A stretch of DNA of 64,000 bases from Geothermobacter ehrlichii (GCF_008124615.1 NZ_VNIB01000010.1:57053-121052), one strand, 5' to 3'; numbered from the stretch's first letter, positions 1-8,638 are shown. Notes: generated by a model not told the origin, from the sequence alone. Translations and numbers: made by a program.

Positions 1-1269
1 AAAGTCGCTTTTGCGGACGATTTTCAGCAGGTCGGGAACCGCCGTTTCGTCGCCGATCACACCCAGGGAAAGGATCGCCTGCCGGCTGATTTCCTCGTCG
101 TCGTCGTTGATGATGTCGAGCAGAATGCGCGCCGCACCCGGACCGCCGATGCGCGTCAGGGCGCGGATGGTTTCCCGGCAGACACGGATGTCTTCGTGGT
201 GCAGCAGCGGATTCAGGTGGCGGGTGGCGGCCGGGTCTCTGATTTCCCCCAGGATGTTGACGGCGTTGCGCACCACATACCAGCGTTCGTCCCGCAGGTA
301 GGCCGCCAGAAGCGGCACCGCCTGTGATCCCTGGCGGGCGAGGGCGTTGCTCAGGATCTTGCGGCAGGCTCCCACCTTTTCGCCGGCCAGCCGTTCCATC
401 AGCCGCTCCAGGGAGCGTTGGCGCAGAAAAGTCAGAATGCGCAGCAGCAGCTCCCGATGACGGTCGGCGATCTCGCGGTCGCAGAGAAAATCGATCAGAA
501 AGTCGATCAGTTCGGGTTGGGTCAGCTGGTTCAGGGCATTCAGCGCCGCTTCGCGTCGGGGCAGGCGGGCGCTGCGGTCTGCGGCGAACTGGCAGAGCAG
601 GGCCAGGGCTTCGAGCAGCCGCAGGCGTCCACGGGGATTCTGACAGAGGCGGGCGAGGGGAACCAGCTCTTCGAGCAGGACGGCAAAGCGGCTGTCGTCC
701 TGCTCGCGGCGCAATTCTTCGATGACCGTTTTCAGGTCCCGTTCGCCGACATCGATCTCCAGGTTTTGCAGAAAGTCTTCGCCGCTCCCGCCGGTGTCAT
801 CGTCCTTGGTGATTTCGATTTCCCGCTTGTGGGCCAGGATCTGCTCCAGGTCGGTTTCGTTGACCCAGATGGTGGTGAGACGCGCCTTGAGCAGCAGGTC
901 CTTGATGCCGCCGTGCCGGTGAACCTCGCGCGGATCGATGGCCAGGGCGCGGCCGAAACCGATCAGGTCGTCGGTGGAAAGATCGGGAAGGATCACCAGC
1001 GTCTGCACCAGGCGTCCGAAAAGGTAGGCGGCCAGCTTGCGCAGGACCTGGTTGCCGGCGGCGACGGGAGTCTCGTCGAGAAAGAATCCTTCCTTGTGCA
1101 CCCTGAGCGTGAGATTGCGGCCGGCCTCAAGCAGAGGCAGAAAGGCGGTACGGGTTTCGGAGGCCGTGGTCGCGACGGCCGGATGCCCGGACGGGTAGTA
1201 CTGGACCGCTTTGAGCAGCTTGGTCAGTTCGCGCAGGGCCGCTTCGATCTGGGGCAGGGATTGGCTCAC
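1..1269 (-). CDS. HEAT-repeat protein, 3' end outside the window
   Basis: Reading the minus strand from a GTG at 1269 gives 423 uninterrupted codons to the window edge, so the C-terminus is missing. The N-terminal ~200 residues begin VSQSLPQIEAALRELTKLLK and show no domain I recognise. From about residue 290 the protein is built of helical HEAT/PBS-lyase-like repeats with the pattern LxDERWYVVRNAVxxLGEI, HEDIRVCRETIRALTRIG and DDDEEISRQAILSLGVIGD. Such repeats form solenoid scaffolds for protein-protein interaction; the partner is unknown. The GTG start is chosen because the first upstream ATG frame hits a stop. A weak GAGAAG lies about 8 bases upstream. The family is confident, the function is not. 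Confidence 0.8.
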   Translation of the reverse strand, partial: MSQSLPQIEAALRELTKLLKAVQYYPSGHPAVATTASETRTAFLPLLEAGRNLTLRVHKEGFFLDETPVAAGNQVLRKLAAYLFGRLVQTLVILPDLSTDDLIGFGRALAIDPREVHRHGGIKDLLLKARLTTIWVNETDLEQILAHKREIEITKDDDTGGSGEDFLQNLEIDVGERDLKTVIEELRREQDDSRFAVLLEELVPLARLCQNPRGRLRLLEALALLCQFAADRSARLPRREAALNALNQLTQPELIDFLIDFLCDREIADRHRELLLRILTFLRQRSLERLMERLAGEKVGACRKILSNALARQGSQAVPLLAAYLRDERWYVVRNAVNILGEIRDPAATRHLNPLLHHEDIRVCRETIRALTRIGGPGAARILLDIINDDDEEISRQAILSLGVIGDETAVPDLLKIVRKSDF

Positions 1270-1445
1270 CTTGAATCTTCTCGAACGTTGGAATCGCTTG
1301 CGACTTTCAGCATACTCGCTTGCCGGCGGATTGTAAATCTCCCATGAACGCTGGCCCTGTTGCCCTGATCGCGTCTAACTGGCTGCTGAAAAACTATTGC
1401 GGTTGGCGTGACCATGAGTCCGCAAACCCATGCCCGACAGATAGC

Positions 1446-1512
1446 ACGTCATTGAGCTGCCTGAGGATCGCAAAAATCACCGATGAACCAGCGGGTGCAT
1501 CGGTGATTTTTG
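1446..1512 (+). repeat. Dispersed palindromic repeat, copy 1
   Basis: CAAAAATCACCGATG (1471-1485) and its exact reverse complement (1498-1512) flank a 12-base loop. The segment from GCACGTCATTGAGCTGCCTG through the palindrome aligns, in opposite orientation, with the right arm of the palindrome at 49764-49861. This makes it one copy of a dispersed repeat and not a chance hairpin. It could also act as a terminator-like hairpin. Confidence 0.65.
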
Positions 1513-1575
1513 CAACGCCCACTCCGGTCAAGCACGCGCACACTCTTCTACGGTCTGAGCTTGCGAACTCAGGGA

Positions 1576-1679
1576 GGCGTTGAAAACAGCCTCAAATGCT
1601 CATTTGCCGATTTTGTAAACTGCGCTTTTTCGGCTGTTTTCGCCTTGTCTTGCCTGCCCTCATAACATTTTTCAACGCC
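1576..1679 (+). repeat. 104-bp miniature inverted-repeat element, copy A
   Basis: The element begins GGCGTTGAAAA and ends TTTTCAACGCC, a perfect 11-bp terminal inverted repeat. Its interior (CTGCGCTTTTTCGGCTGT and flanks) recurs at 42262-42365 with the same total length. A fragment of the right end recurs at 33911-33944. It has no coding capacity. A MITE-like origin is inferred from the terminal repeats and the equal lengths. Confidence 0.65.
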
Positions 1680-1691
1680 CTGCCAACCGGT

Positions 1692-3503
1692 TCAGTCGTT
1701 ATCCGTCAGGCAGTAGCCGGCGTCGTGGATGCCGTGATCTTGCGGCAGGTACATCCGTTCGATCAGGTCGGCGTAGGTGTCGCGGATGATTTTGCGCTTC
1801 AGTTTGAGTGTCGGGGTGATCTCCCTGCCCGAGAAGTCGCGCGACATCAGGGTGAAGCGTTTGATGTGCATGAATCCCGGCTGTCCGGCCTGCAGCCGGT
1901 CGACCCGGCGGCGGATAAGGTCGAGAATGACCGGGTGGTTCACCAGCCCGCAGTGGTCGAGGTAGGGAAGCTTTTTCAGCCGGGCGTATTTTTCCAGGTT
2001 GTCGAAGTTGGGGACGATCAGGGCGACGAGGTAGGGTTTGCGGTTGCCGAAGACGAAGGCGTTGGCGATGAACTTGTCCGACTTGAGGCGGTTTTCGATC
2101 AGCTGCGGGGCGATGTTCTCCCCGCCGGCGGTGATGATCAGGTCTTTCTTGCGGTCGGTGATGCCGAGAAAGCCGTCCCGGTCGAGAGTGCCGATATCGC
2201 CGGTGTAGAACCAGCCGTCCCGCAGGGCTTCGTCGGTCTTGACCGGGTTCTGCCAGTAGCCCTTGAAGACGGTCTTGCCGCGGATCAGGATTTCGCCGTC
2301 GTCGGCGATGAGGATTTCAGTTCCCGGCATGCAGCGACCGACGGTGCCCAGGCGCACCTGTCCCTCGCAGTTGGCGGCGATGCCGGCCGAGGTCTCGGTC
2401 AGGCCGTAGCCCTCGTAGATGGGGATTCCGGCGGCGAGAAAGAATTCGGCCACGTTACGCGCCAGAGGGGCGCCGCCGGAAACGAAGAAGCGGATTCTGC
2501 CGCCCAGCGGCTCGCGCAGCTTGCCGAAGACCTTGTCGCGGGCGATCCGCACCACTCTGTCCAGCCATCCGGGGATTTCCTGCCCGGCCAGTTCGAGATG
2601 CAGGTGCCGGGTGCAGGCTTTCAGGGCGGCGAAGAAGATCTGCTTTTTCAGCCAGGAACCGGAACCAACTCGCTCCATGACCCGGGCGTACATCTTTTCG
2701 AACAGGCGGGGAACGCTGATGACCACCGTCGGCCTGACCTCCTGCAGGTTGACCGGGACGCTGTCGATGCTTTCGGCGTAGTTGATGGTCGCGCCCTGGA
2801 TAAGCATGAAGTAGTAGCCGTCGACCCGTTCGAAGACATGCGACAGCGGCAGGAAGGAAAGACAGGAGTCGGCGGGGCTGATGCTGAAGACGCAGGCGGC
2901 CGCCTCGACCGCCGAAAGGATGTTGTCGTGGGTGAGCATCGCCCCTTTCGGCGGACCGGTGGTGCCGGAGGTGTAGACGATGGTGGCCAGATCTTCCCGT
3001 TTGACCTGGGCGAGGCGCCGGTCGAGGAGCTGGCTGTCGACGGTGTCGGGCAAAAAGCGGCGCAGCGGAATCGCCGCCTCGCCGTTGCTGTCGCCCTCGA
3101 TCAGGATGATCGACTCCAGGTCAGGAAGCTGGGCGAGCTGCGTCTCGATCTTGCGCAGCTCGTCGATGGAACGGACGAATACGAAGCGACTGCCGGAATT
3201 GTTCAGGATGTAGGCTGCCTCCTCCGCCCCTTCGGTGTGGTAGACGGGGACCGTCACGCCGCCGCAGGCCATGATCGCCAGGTCGGCGAAGGCCCATTCC
3301 GGCCGGTTGGGTGACATGATGGCCACCCGGTCGCCCGGTTCGATGCCGAGGGCGAGCAGGCCGCCGGCAAAGCGCCGGACCTGTTGCACAAACCGTTGCC
3401 AGTCAATATCACGCCAACGGTCGCCCAGCTTGGTTCGCATGACGACCTGGCGGCCGCGTTCGGGCGCCAGGTCGAGGATGGTCTGGGGAATGTTTCGATG
3501 CAT
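1692..3503 (-). CDS. Long-chain acyl-CoA synthetase (AMP-forming)
   Basis: A 603-residue member of the ANL adenylating superfamily. It should activate a fatty acid with ATP and CoA to acyl-CoA plus AMP and pyrophosphate. The AMP-binding P-loop YTSGTTGPPKGAMLTH lies at about residues 177-192, followed by the adenylate motif GYGLTETSAG and the hinge region YTGDIGTLDRDGFLGITDRKKD. Length and motifs fit the FAA1/FadD15-type long-chain ligases. The open frame extends upstream to 3956, but ATG 3503 is preceded by GGAGGTGAAC, an excellent ribosome-binding site, while the extension overlaps coaE antisense. It is transcribed divergently from coaE. Exact chain-length preference cannot be read from the sequence. 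Confidence 0.92.
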   Translation of the reverse strand: MHRNIPQTILDLAPERGRQVVMRTKLGDRWRDIDWQRFVQQVRRFAGGLLALGIEPGDRVAIMSPNRPEWAFADLAIMACGGVTVPVYHTEGAEEAAYILNNSGSRFVFVRSIDELRKIETQLAQLPDLESIILIEGDSNGEAAIPLRRFLPDTVDSQLLDRRLAQVKREDLATIVYTSGTTGPPKGAMLTHDNILSAVEAAACVFSISPADSCLSFLPLSHVFERVDGYYFMLIQGATINYAESIDSVPVNLQEVRPTVVISVPRLFEKMYARVMERVGSGSWLKKQIFFAALKACTRHLHLELAGQEIPGWLDRVVRIARDKVFGKLREPLGGRIRFFVSGGAPLARNVAEFFLAAGIPIYEGYGLTETSAGIAANCEGQVRLGTVGRCMPGTEILIADDGEILIRGKTVFKGYWQNPVKTDEALRDGWFYTGDIGTLDRDGFLGITDRKKDLIITAGGENIAPQLIENRLKSDKFIANAFVFGNRKPYLVALIVPNFDNLEKYARLKKLPYLDHCGLVNHPVILDLIRRRVDRLQAGQPGFMHIKRFTLMSRDFSGREITPTLKLKRKIIRDTYADLIERMYLPQDHGIHDAGYCLTDND

Positions 3504-3638
3504 GTTCACCTCCGGCCGTGATTCGCTTTCTTTCGGGATTCTGCTTTCTTTCATTATACCGGGGAAATGGCGGATTTCCGGCACGGCGATGCCTTTTGCA
3601 GGCTTGACATGCCGGCGCGGCGCTGGCATGAAGGAGTC

Positions 3639-4238
3639 ATGATTCTGGGGATCACGGGCAATATCGCCAGCGGCAAGAGCCGGGTGGCGGCCAGGATGGT
3701 CGAACTGGGAGCGGTGGCCCTCAGCGCCGATCAGCTTGCGCGAGAGGCGGTGGGCCCCGGCAGCGACACCCTGACCAAGCTGGTCGCCGTGTTTGGCGAC
3801 GCCATTCTGGCGGCTGACGGCAGTCTTGACCGGCCGCGCCTTGCGGAGATCGTCTTTGCCGATGCCGAAGCGCGAAAACGGCTCGAGGCGATCACCCACC
3901 CGGCCATCGCCCGCCTGGCCGAGGAGCGGCTGCGACGGCTGAGGCAGGAAGGCCACCGGCTGGTGGTCTACGAGGCGCCGCTTCTCTTCGAGGCCGGTGC
4001 CGAGGGACGGGTCGACCGGGTGCTGGTGGTGCTGGCGGCGACCGAGGTGCGGCTGGCGCGGCTGATGGCCCGGGACGGTCTGGAGCGCGAAGCGGCCCTG
4101 AGCCGGATCCGGGCGCAGATGCCGCAGGAGGAGAAGGCGGCGCGGGCTGATTACGTCATCGACAATTCCGGGGACTGGGAGGACTGCCGCCGGCAGGTCG
4201 ACGATCTCTACCGCCGGCTGGTTTCTTCGCCGGCCTGA
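3639..4238 (+). CDS. coaE: Dephospho-CoA kinase
   Basis: A 199-residue cytosolic P-loop kinase that phosphorylates the 3'-hydroxyl of dephospho-CoA, the last step of coenzyme A synthesis. The Walker A motif GITGNIASGKS sits at residues 4-14, and the family motifs DQLAREAVGPGS and THPAI follow. The length is normal for CoaE. ATG 3639 is preceded by AAGGAG at good spacing; an in-frame extension to 3567 has no ribosome-binding site. The 3' end overlaps the convergent esterase gene by 31 bases. Confidence 0.95.
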   Translation: MILGITGNIASGKSRVAARMVELGAVALSADQLAREAVGPGSDTLTKLVAVFGDAILAADGSLDRPRLAEIVFADAEARKRLEAITHPAIARLAEERLRRLRQEGHRLVVYEAPLLFEAGAEGRVDRVLVVLAATEVRLARLMARDGLEREAALSRIRAQMPQEEKAARADYVIDNSGDWEDCRRQVDDLYRRLVSSPA

Positions 4239-5038
4239 TCCGTGCCATCCAGAAAGCGGCCGATGCGCTGCAGGGTGTCGGCGAGATGCGGGTTGTCCGG
4301 CAGGGTCAGCACGTGCGGCGCCTCCGGACCGTAACGGTGGAAGGCCTTCTCGCGGCTGCCGAGCTGTCGGAACAGCTGTTCGGTGCTTTCGGGGTCGATG
4401 GTCTGATCGCCGAGGCTGCCGAGGATGAGACAGGGCAGCTCGATCGTTTGCAGCCGCGGCCGCAGATCAGCGAGCAGCCAGTGGATTTCGGCGATGCCGG
4501 CCAGCGGGCGGCGTTCGTAGAAGAAGGGGGCGACGGCCGGAACCTTGGGATGATGTTGGTAGGGGCGCAGGTGCCTGAGCAGCCAGGCCAGCCGGGCGAG
4601 ACGGTGCCTGACGCGCAGGAAGGGGGAACAGAGGGCCAGCCGGGTGATGGGAGAACCGCCGGCGGCGGCCCGCAGCAGCAGCAGGGAGCCGGTGCTTGAA
4701 CCGACCGCGGCGGGCGGGCCGAATTCAGCACTCAGCAGCTGCAATCCTTCTTCGACGACCTGCAGCCAGTTTCGCCAGGATTGCCGTGCCAGGTCCTCGG
4801 GGCTGGTGCCGTGTCCCGGCAGGCGCACCGCCAGGCAGGGATGGCCGCGCCTTGCCAGGTACTCCGCCGGCAGGCGCATCTCGTACGGCGAGGCGGTGAA
4901 GCCGTGCACCAGCAGAACCGCCGCTTTTTTTCGCTTTTCGCCGGCAAGGAAAAAGGGAAGGTTTTCCGGGCGGCTCACGCCCTCCTCCCTTCCCCGCCGG
5001 CGGCAGGCTGCGATGTAGTGGTCGATGCTTTCGCTCAT
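4208..5038 (-). CDS. Alpha/beta-hydrolase (carboxylesterase/lipase-like)
   Basis: A 276-residue alpha/beta-hydrolase. The oxyanion-hole strand VLLVHGFTASP is at residues 41-51 and the nucleophile elbow GSSTG at 113-117 places the catalytic serine at 115. The likely acid is the aspartate in GSLGDQTIDP and the likely base the histidine in EAPHVLTL near the C-terminus. The pattern resembles Est30-type monoacylglycerol/carboxylesterases. There is no signal peptide, so it is probably cytoplasmic. The natural substrate is unknown. The gene converges on coaE with a short overlap and lies downstream of the iclR terminator. Confidence 0.82.
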   Translation of the reverse strand: MSESIDHYIAACRRRGREEGVSRPENLPFFLAGEKRKKAAVLLVHGFTASPYEMRLPAEYLARRGHPCLAVRLPGHGTSPEDLARQSWRNWLQVVEEGLQLLSAEFGPPAAVGSSTGSLLLLRAAAGGSPITRLALCSPFLRVRHRLARLAWLLRHLRPYQHHPKVPAVAPFFYERRPLAGIAEIHWLLADLRPRLQTIELPCLILGSLGDQTIDPESTEQLFRQLGSREKAFHRYGPEAPHVLTLPDNPHLADTLQRIGRFLDGTDQAGEETSRR

Positions 5039-5059
5039 TGAACGGCGGCCGATACAGCA

Positions 5060-5088
5060 ACGCCCCCGGGCCGTCTGGCCGGGGGCGT
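5060..5088 (-). terminator. Terminator of the iclR-family gene
   Basis: ACGCCCCCGG and CCGGGGGCGT form a GC-rich 10-bp stem with a short loop in the 73-base gap downstream of the regulator. On the minus strand it is followed by TTGCTGT, a weak T-tract. Confidence 0.65.
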
Positions 5089-5111
5089 CTGGTTGCGGTT
5101 GGGGGATGGGG

Positions 5112-5891
5112 TTACTTGTGGTAGCCGAGCCGGGTCGAGAGCTCTTCCGCCGCCTTGACCACCAGCGGCGCCAGCTCCTTTTCGATCAGCTCCATGGGCA
5201 TCCGCATCGAGGGCCCGGAGATGCTGATGGCGCCGACGATGCGGCGGGTGTAGTCGCGGATCGGGGCCGCGATGCAGCGGACGCCGGGGTCGAGTTCTTC
5301 GTCGTCGATGGCGTAGCCCTGCTCGGCAATCTTCTTCAGTTCCGCCTTCAGCTTGTCGCGGTCGGCCAGGGTGGTCGGCGTATGGGCCTCCAGCTCATCG
5401 GGCAGCACCTCTTCCAGCTCCTCTTCCGACATGTGGGCCAGGTGAACCTTGCCCGAGGCGGTGCAGTAGGCCGGCAGCCGGGTGCCGACGCGGGAGACGA
5501 CCCGCACCGTCTGGTCGGTTTCGACGACATCGAGGTAGACGATGTGCGATTCCTTGAAGATGGCCACGTAGGAGGTTTCGTTGCACTGTTTGACCAGCTT
5601 CTCGAGAATCGGCTTCGCCTGCCGCAGAAGCCCCATCTGCTTGATGAAGGTCTGCCCCAGTTCGAGGGATTTCAGCCCGAGCCGGTAGTTTTCGGTCGCC
5701 TTGTTCTGCTCGATGTACCCCCGCGATTCGAGGGTGGCCAGCAGGCGGAAGACGTTGTTCTTGTGCAGTTTCAGCCTCTTGGACAGCTCGGTGACGCCGA
5801 GTTCGTCGACATCGTCGTGAAACTGTTCGAGCAGGTCGAGAGCGTGCGAGACTGCCTGGATGATATATTCGGATTTTTCTTTCTTGGCCAT
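5112..5891 (-). CDS. IclR-family transcriptional regulator
   Basis: A 259-residue regulator with the IclR layout: an N-terminal winged helix-turn-helix (about residues 10-70, including LGVTELSKRLKLHKNNVFRL) and a C-terminal ligand-binding domain with the conserved segments GTRLPAYCTASGKVHLA and GYAIDDEELDPGVRCIAAPI. IclR proteins bind DNA as dimers and respond to small aromatic or organic acids; this one's ligand and targets are not evident. ATG 5891 is preferred over an upstream in-frame codon because GAGGGG and GGAA lie just upstream of it. Two consensus-like promoters and a palindrome sit upstream, consistent with autoregulation. No catabolic operon is adjacent. Confidence 0.9.
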   Translation of the reverse strand: MAKKEKSEYIIQAVSHALDLLEQFHDDVDELGVTELSKRLKLHKNNVFRLLATLESRGYIEQNKATENYRLGLKSLELGQTFIKQMGLLRQAKPILEKLVKQCNETSYVAIFKESHIVYLDVVETDQTVRVVSRVGTRLPAYCTASGKVHLAHMSEEELEEVLPDELEAHTPTTLADRDKLKAELKKIAEQGYAIDDEELDPGVRCIAAPIRDYTRRIVGAISISGPSMRMPMELIEKELAPLVVKAAEELSTRLGYHK

Positions 5892-5935
5892 GTTTCCAGA
5901 ATCCCCTCGTCTAGAGTCGGCGGACAAGACCCTTC

Positions 5936-5963
5936 ATCATAGAAAAAAACAGCGCTGTGTCAA
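5936..5963 (-). promoter_or_regulatory. Sigma70-type promoter P1 for the iclR-family gene
   Basis: On the minus strand TTGACA (5958-5963) and TATGAT (5936-5941) are separated by 16 bases. Both hexamers are near-consensus, and the predicted start lies about 40 bases before the ATG. Confidence 0.65.
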
Positions 5964-6050
5964 GGACAAAAGGCGGCTGTTCGATTTGGCCAAACGGCGA
6001 AAATTCGTTGGAGTTTCAGCCTTCTGGCCGTGATGCTTCTTGTCTCGAAA

Positions 6051-6079
6051 ATAATAGAATGCTGTTTTATGTCTGTCAA
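6051..6079 (-). promoter_or_regulatory. Second sigma70-type promoter P2 upstream of the iclR-family gene
   Basis: On the minus strand TTGACA (6074-6079) and TATTAT (6051-6056) are separated by 17 bases. It points toward the regulator with a leader of about 155 bases. The palindrome TTTGGCCAAA at 5985-5994 lies between P2 and P1. Confidence 0.55.
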
Positions 6080-6247
6080 CCGGAAGCGGTTCCGTAGACG
6101 GCTTTTTCCGATGGAATCAGCATGTTGACGCCGAACGGAGCCCTGTCGCCGGCCGCCATTGATGTGTGTTTTTTCAACCGGCTGCGGCGCGGCGAGGCCT
6201 GCCTTTCCAACCGTTCTCCATGCTGGCTAGCAAGGACAGTGCCGGAA

Positions 6248-7471
6248 TCACTCGACCAGGTCGACGTCGCTCTTCATCACTTCGCGCAGGACGCTGGTGG
6301 CGAAACTGCCTCTCGGCAGGACGAAGCCGAGACGGAGCCCGTCCCCTTCTTTTGTGATGTCGACCTGGTCGAGGGGGACGCGCAGCGGTCGGCGCTCGCC
6401 GTCCATGGTCAGTCCGTCACCGAGGCGAAAGTCGGCAGGTTGCAGGCTGAACTTGTCGAGCAGGCTTTGCTCGAGCAGGCCGGCCTGGCCGGAGGCGAGC
6501 AGGATCTTGCGGCCGAACAGGGGGCCGGTCGGGCTGATTTCGAACCGGTCGGCCCGTGGCTGCTCCCGTTGCGGGTCTTCGACGCGAAAGCAGGCGCCGT
6601 TGTCGTGCTTCCAGGCGATGTCGCCCGGCCAGAGACGTTCGATGCTGGACAGGCGCATGGCGAGCAGGCGGTCGAACAGCTCCGCCTGCAGGGCGGAAAG
6701 ATAGAGCCTGAGCCGGCGGCGGGGGAGGCTGAACAGGGCCTGTTTTTCGCCGCGGCCGTCGGCCAGGGCTTCGATCATGCGCCGTTCGTCGCGCATGCGG
6801 GCCGGCAGATGGCGCAGGCAGGCCTGCAGGTCGCCGGCGTGAAAGGCGGTCGCAGCCTGCCGCCAGGCGGCGTGGTCGATCTGTTGCGGGTCGCCGATGA
6901 TTTCGGCGATGGCCTGGCGGTATTCCCGGCGCAGCAGGGCGGCGCCGACCCGGCCGTTGTTGCCCAGAACGCCGTAGCGCTGCGGTCCGAAGAAGTTGGG
7001 AACGCCCAGGTCCTGCAGCACGGCCAGCACGTCGGCGGCGATCTGTTGCGCATCGGGCACCGTGTTTCGCAGCCGGATGCTGAAGCGGTTGCCGGCCAGG
7101 TGTCCCAGCCGCAGCTTGTTGCCGTGCCTGACCGCTTCGAGCAGGCGCAGGCCTGGGTGGGCGAGCCGTCCGGTCTGATCGGGGGCGATTCCGGGCAGCG
7201 AGAAAGTCTGGATTGTGACGGCGCGGGTGTCCTTCAGGCCGGCGTAGCCGATGTCCCGTTCGCGCAGGCCGAAGGTTGCGGCCAGCAGCCGGACGACCTC
7301 AAGGGTTCCCAGGCCGATCTTCTCCAGCCGCAGGTAGAGATGGTCGCCTTCGCCGCACGGCGGGTAGAGGGGGATCTCCTCGACACGGAAATCCTCCGGT
7401 TCCTGCCGGATGACGCCGCCCGTTCCGGGCAGGGCCGCGGTGAGATGGCCGGGGCGTAGCGATTGCCGCAT
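6248..7471 (-). CDS. truD: tRNA pseudouridine(13) synthase TruD
   Basis: A 407-residue TruD-family pseudouridine synthase that isomerises U13 in certain tRNAs. The catalytic motif GYAGLKDTRA (residues 76-84) supplies Asp81. The later motifs NRFSIRLRN and NFFGPQRYG are typical of the family, and the length is somewhat above the ~350 residues of E. coli TruD. It begins 4 bases after the stop of trmB, so the two tRNA-modification genes are almost certainly cotranscribed and translationally linked. Confidence 0.93.
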   Translation of the reverse strand: MRQSLRPGHLTAALPGTGGVIRQEPEDFRVEEIPLYPPCGEGDHLYLRLEKIGLGTLEVVRLLAATFGLRERDIGYAGLKDTRAVTIQTFSLPGIAPDQTGRLAHPGLRLLEAVRHGNKLRLGHLAGNRFSIRLRNTVPDAQQIAADVLAVLQDLGVPNFFGPQRYGVLGNNGRVGAALLRREYRQAIAEIIGDPQQIDHAAWRQAATAFHAGDLQACLRHLPARMRDERRMIEALADGRGEKQALFSLPRRRLRLYLSALQAELFDRLLAMRLSSIERLWPGDIAWKHDNGACFRVEDPQREQPRADRFEISPTGPLFGRKILLASGQAGLLEQSLLDKFSLQPADFRLGDGLTMDGERRPLRVPLDQVDITKEGDGLRLGFVLPRGSFATSVLREVMKSDVDLVE

Positions 7472-7475
7472 TTAT

Positions 7476-8204
7476 TCAGCCTTCCTTGATCCGGCGCGGC
7501 CGGTTGCGGCGGTTTTCCCGCGCCAGCCAGCGCAGGCGGAAGCCGGGTTCGAGTCCGGGCGGCTTGAGCAGCTCGGCGGGAAGATCTTCCGCCCGGCGGT
7601 AGTGGAACAGGTGGATGGGCTGTCCCTGCTCGAGAAAGCGCCGCATGTACTTGGACACCGGGTAGTCGCCGAGGTCGGTGGTGTAGGGGGTTTCGGTCTG
7701 GCGGATGTAGCCCTCGACGGTCGGCAGGATGTCGGCCACCATCTCGGCATAGTCGGCAAAGTCGGTGGCGAACCAGAAGTGGCCGCCCGGTGCCAGGTGG
7801 CAGCGCAGCAGCTCGAGGAAGGTGCGGTTGACGAGCCGGCGGCTTCGGTGGCGCTTTTTCGGCCAGGGGTCGGGGCAGTTGATGTAGACGGCGGCCAGGG
7901 ACTGCGGCGGCACGAAGTGGTTGAGCAGCCAGCGCGCCTCGGCGCGCATCACCCGGATGTTGGTCAGGCCGGTCGCCTCGACCCGGTTGCAGGTTTTCAG
8001 GCAGCCCTTGTTGAAGATGTCGATGGCGACGAAATTCCATTCCGGGCGGCGGGCCGCCTCCTGGACCAGGAAGTCGCCGACGCCGCAGCCGATTTCCAGG
8101 GCCAGGGGCCGTCGGTCGGGGAAGATGTTCTCGATCCCCTTCGCTTTCAGTTCCGGCTCGCGGACGAAAACCGGCGAATCGATGTAGATCATCCTCTGGG
8201 TCAT
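7476..8204 (-). CDS. trmB: tRNA (guanine46-N7)-methyltransferase
   Basis: A 242-residue Rossmann-fold methyltransferase using S-adenosylmethionine to form m7G46 in the tRNA variable loop. The SAM-binding motif LEIGCGVGDFL is at residues 36-46 and the TrmB signature NCPDPWPKKRH at 109-119. The start ATG 8204 has only a weak GGGGAC upstream. It is first in a two-gene operon with truD; both modify tRNA. Confidence 0.93.
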   Translation of the reverse strand: MTQRMIYIDSPVFVREPELKAKGIENIFPDRRPLALEIGCGVGDFLVQEAARRPEWNFVAIDIFNKGCLKTCNRVEATGLTNIRVMRAEARWLLNHFVPPQSLAAVYINCPDPWPKKRHRSRRLVNRTFLELLRCHLAPGGHFWFATDFADYAEMVADILPTVEGYIRQTETPYTTDLGDYPVSKYMRRFLEQGQPIHLFHYRRAEDLPAELLKPPGLEPGFRLRWLARENRRNRPRRIKEG

Positions 8205-8289
8205 GGTTAAAGTCCCCTGCGACGCGAAATCGGCGGCACGTTAGCACAGGCGGCAGCGCGGTGGCAACCTGCCGGACTGGAGCGGATTC

Positions 8290-8595
8290 CTATTGTTGAC
8301 CGGCGAAAAAGTCGGCCAGGGCTTCGAGATCGTCCTGCGGGAGAAAGGCGTAGGACGGCATCGGCCTGCCGGTTTCGACCGGCGGCGGGGTGCGCAGCAG
8401 GCGCAGAATGGCCTGCCGGTCACGATGGCGGCCGACCTGGTCGAGGGACGGGCCGATGCTGCCACCGCTCCCCTCGAACCGGTGGCATCCCTTGCAGCCG
8501 AGGGCGTTGATCAGCCCCCGGGCGCGGGCCTCGTCGGCGGCGCAGACCTGTGGCGTCAGCAGCAGGAAGATGGCGAGCAGGATGAGTCGACTCAT
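8290..8595 (-). CDS. Small exported monohaem c-type cytochrome
   Basis: A 101-residue precursor with a signal peptide (residues 1-20, cleavage likely after VCAA) and one haem-binding motif CKGCH at 34-38. Met79 in RPMPSY is the probable distal ligand, giving a class I cytochrome c fold in the periplasm. ATG 8595 directly precedes the signal peptide; a longer frame to 8643 would run over the promoter and is rejected. It is divergent from the DAHP synthase gene. The redox partner is not evident. Confidence 0.87.
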   Translation of the reverse strand: MSRLILLAIFLLLTPQVCAADEARARGLINALGCKGCHRFEGSGGSIGPSLDQVGRHRDRQAILRLLRTPPPVETGRPMPSYAFLPQDDLEALADFFAGQQ

Positions 8596-8605
8596 GGTTC
8601 GCTCC

Positions 8606-8627
8606 CGCGTATTGGACGCGTATTGGA
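8606..8627. repeat. Two tandem 11-bp repeats in the cytochrome leader
   Basis: CGCGTATTGGA occurs twice head to tail (8606-8616, 8617-8627), between the cytochrome start codon and the promoter palindrome. This could be a regulator-binding site or a simple duplication. Confidence 0.5.
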
Positions 8628-8638
8628 AGGTGAGGGCT

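Larger units (their letters stand above)
1270..1691. other. Intergenic region carrying two repeat elements
   Basis: No convincing gene is seen in these 422 bases between the starts/ends of two minus-strand genes. A short plus-strand reading frame at 1320-1583 has no family resemblance and runs across the repeats, so it is not called. The region holds a perfect 15-bp inverted repeat at 1471-1512 and a 104-bp element at 1576-1679; both have relatives elsewhere in the window. Confidence 0.6.
5892..6247. other. Intergenic regulatory region upstream of the iclR-family gene
   Basis: No gene was seen in these 356 bases. They hold two minus-strand promoters (5936-5963 and 6051-6079) and the palindrome TTTGGCCAAA at 5985-5994. 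The truD end of the region shows no clear terminator. Confidence 0.5.

Noticed and set aside
1320..1583. Small plus-strand gene after the HEAT-repeat gene
   Set aside because: It crosses a dispersed palindromic repeat, has no family resemblance and no good ribosome-binding site.
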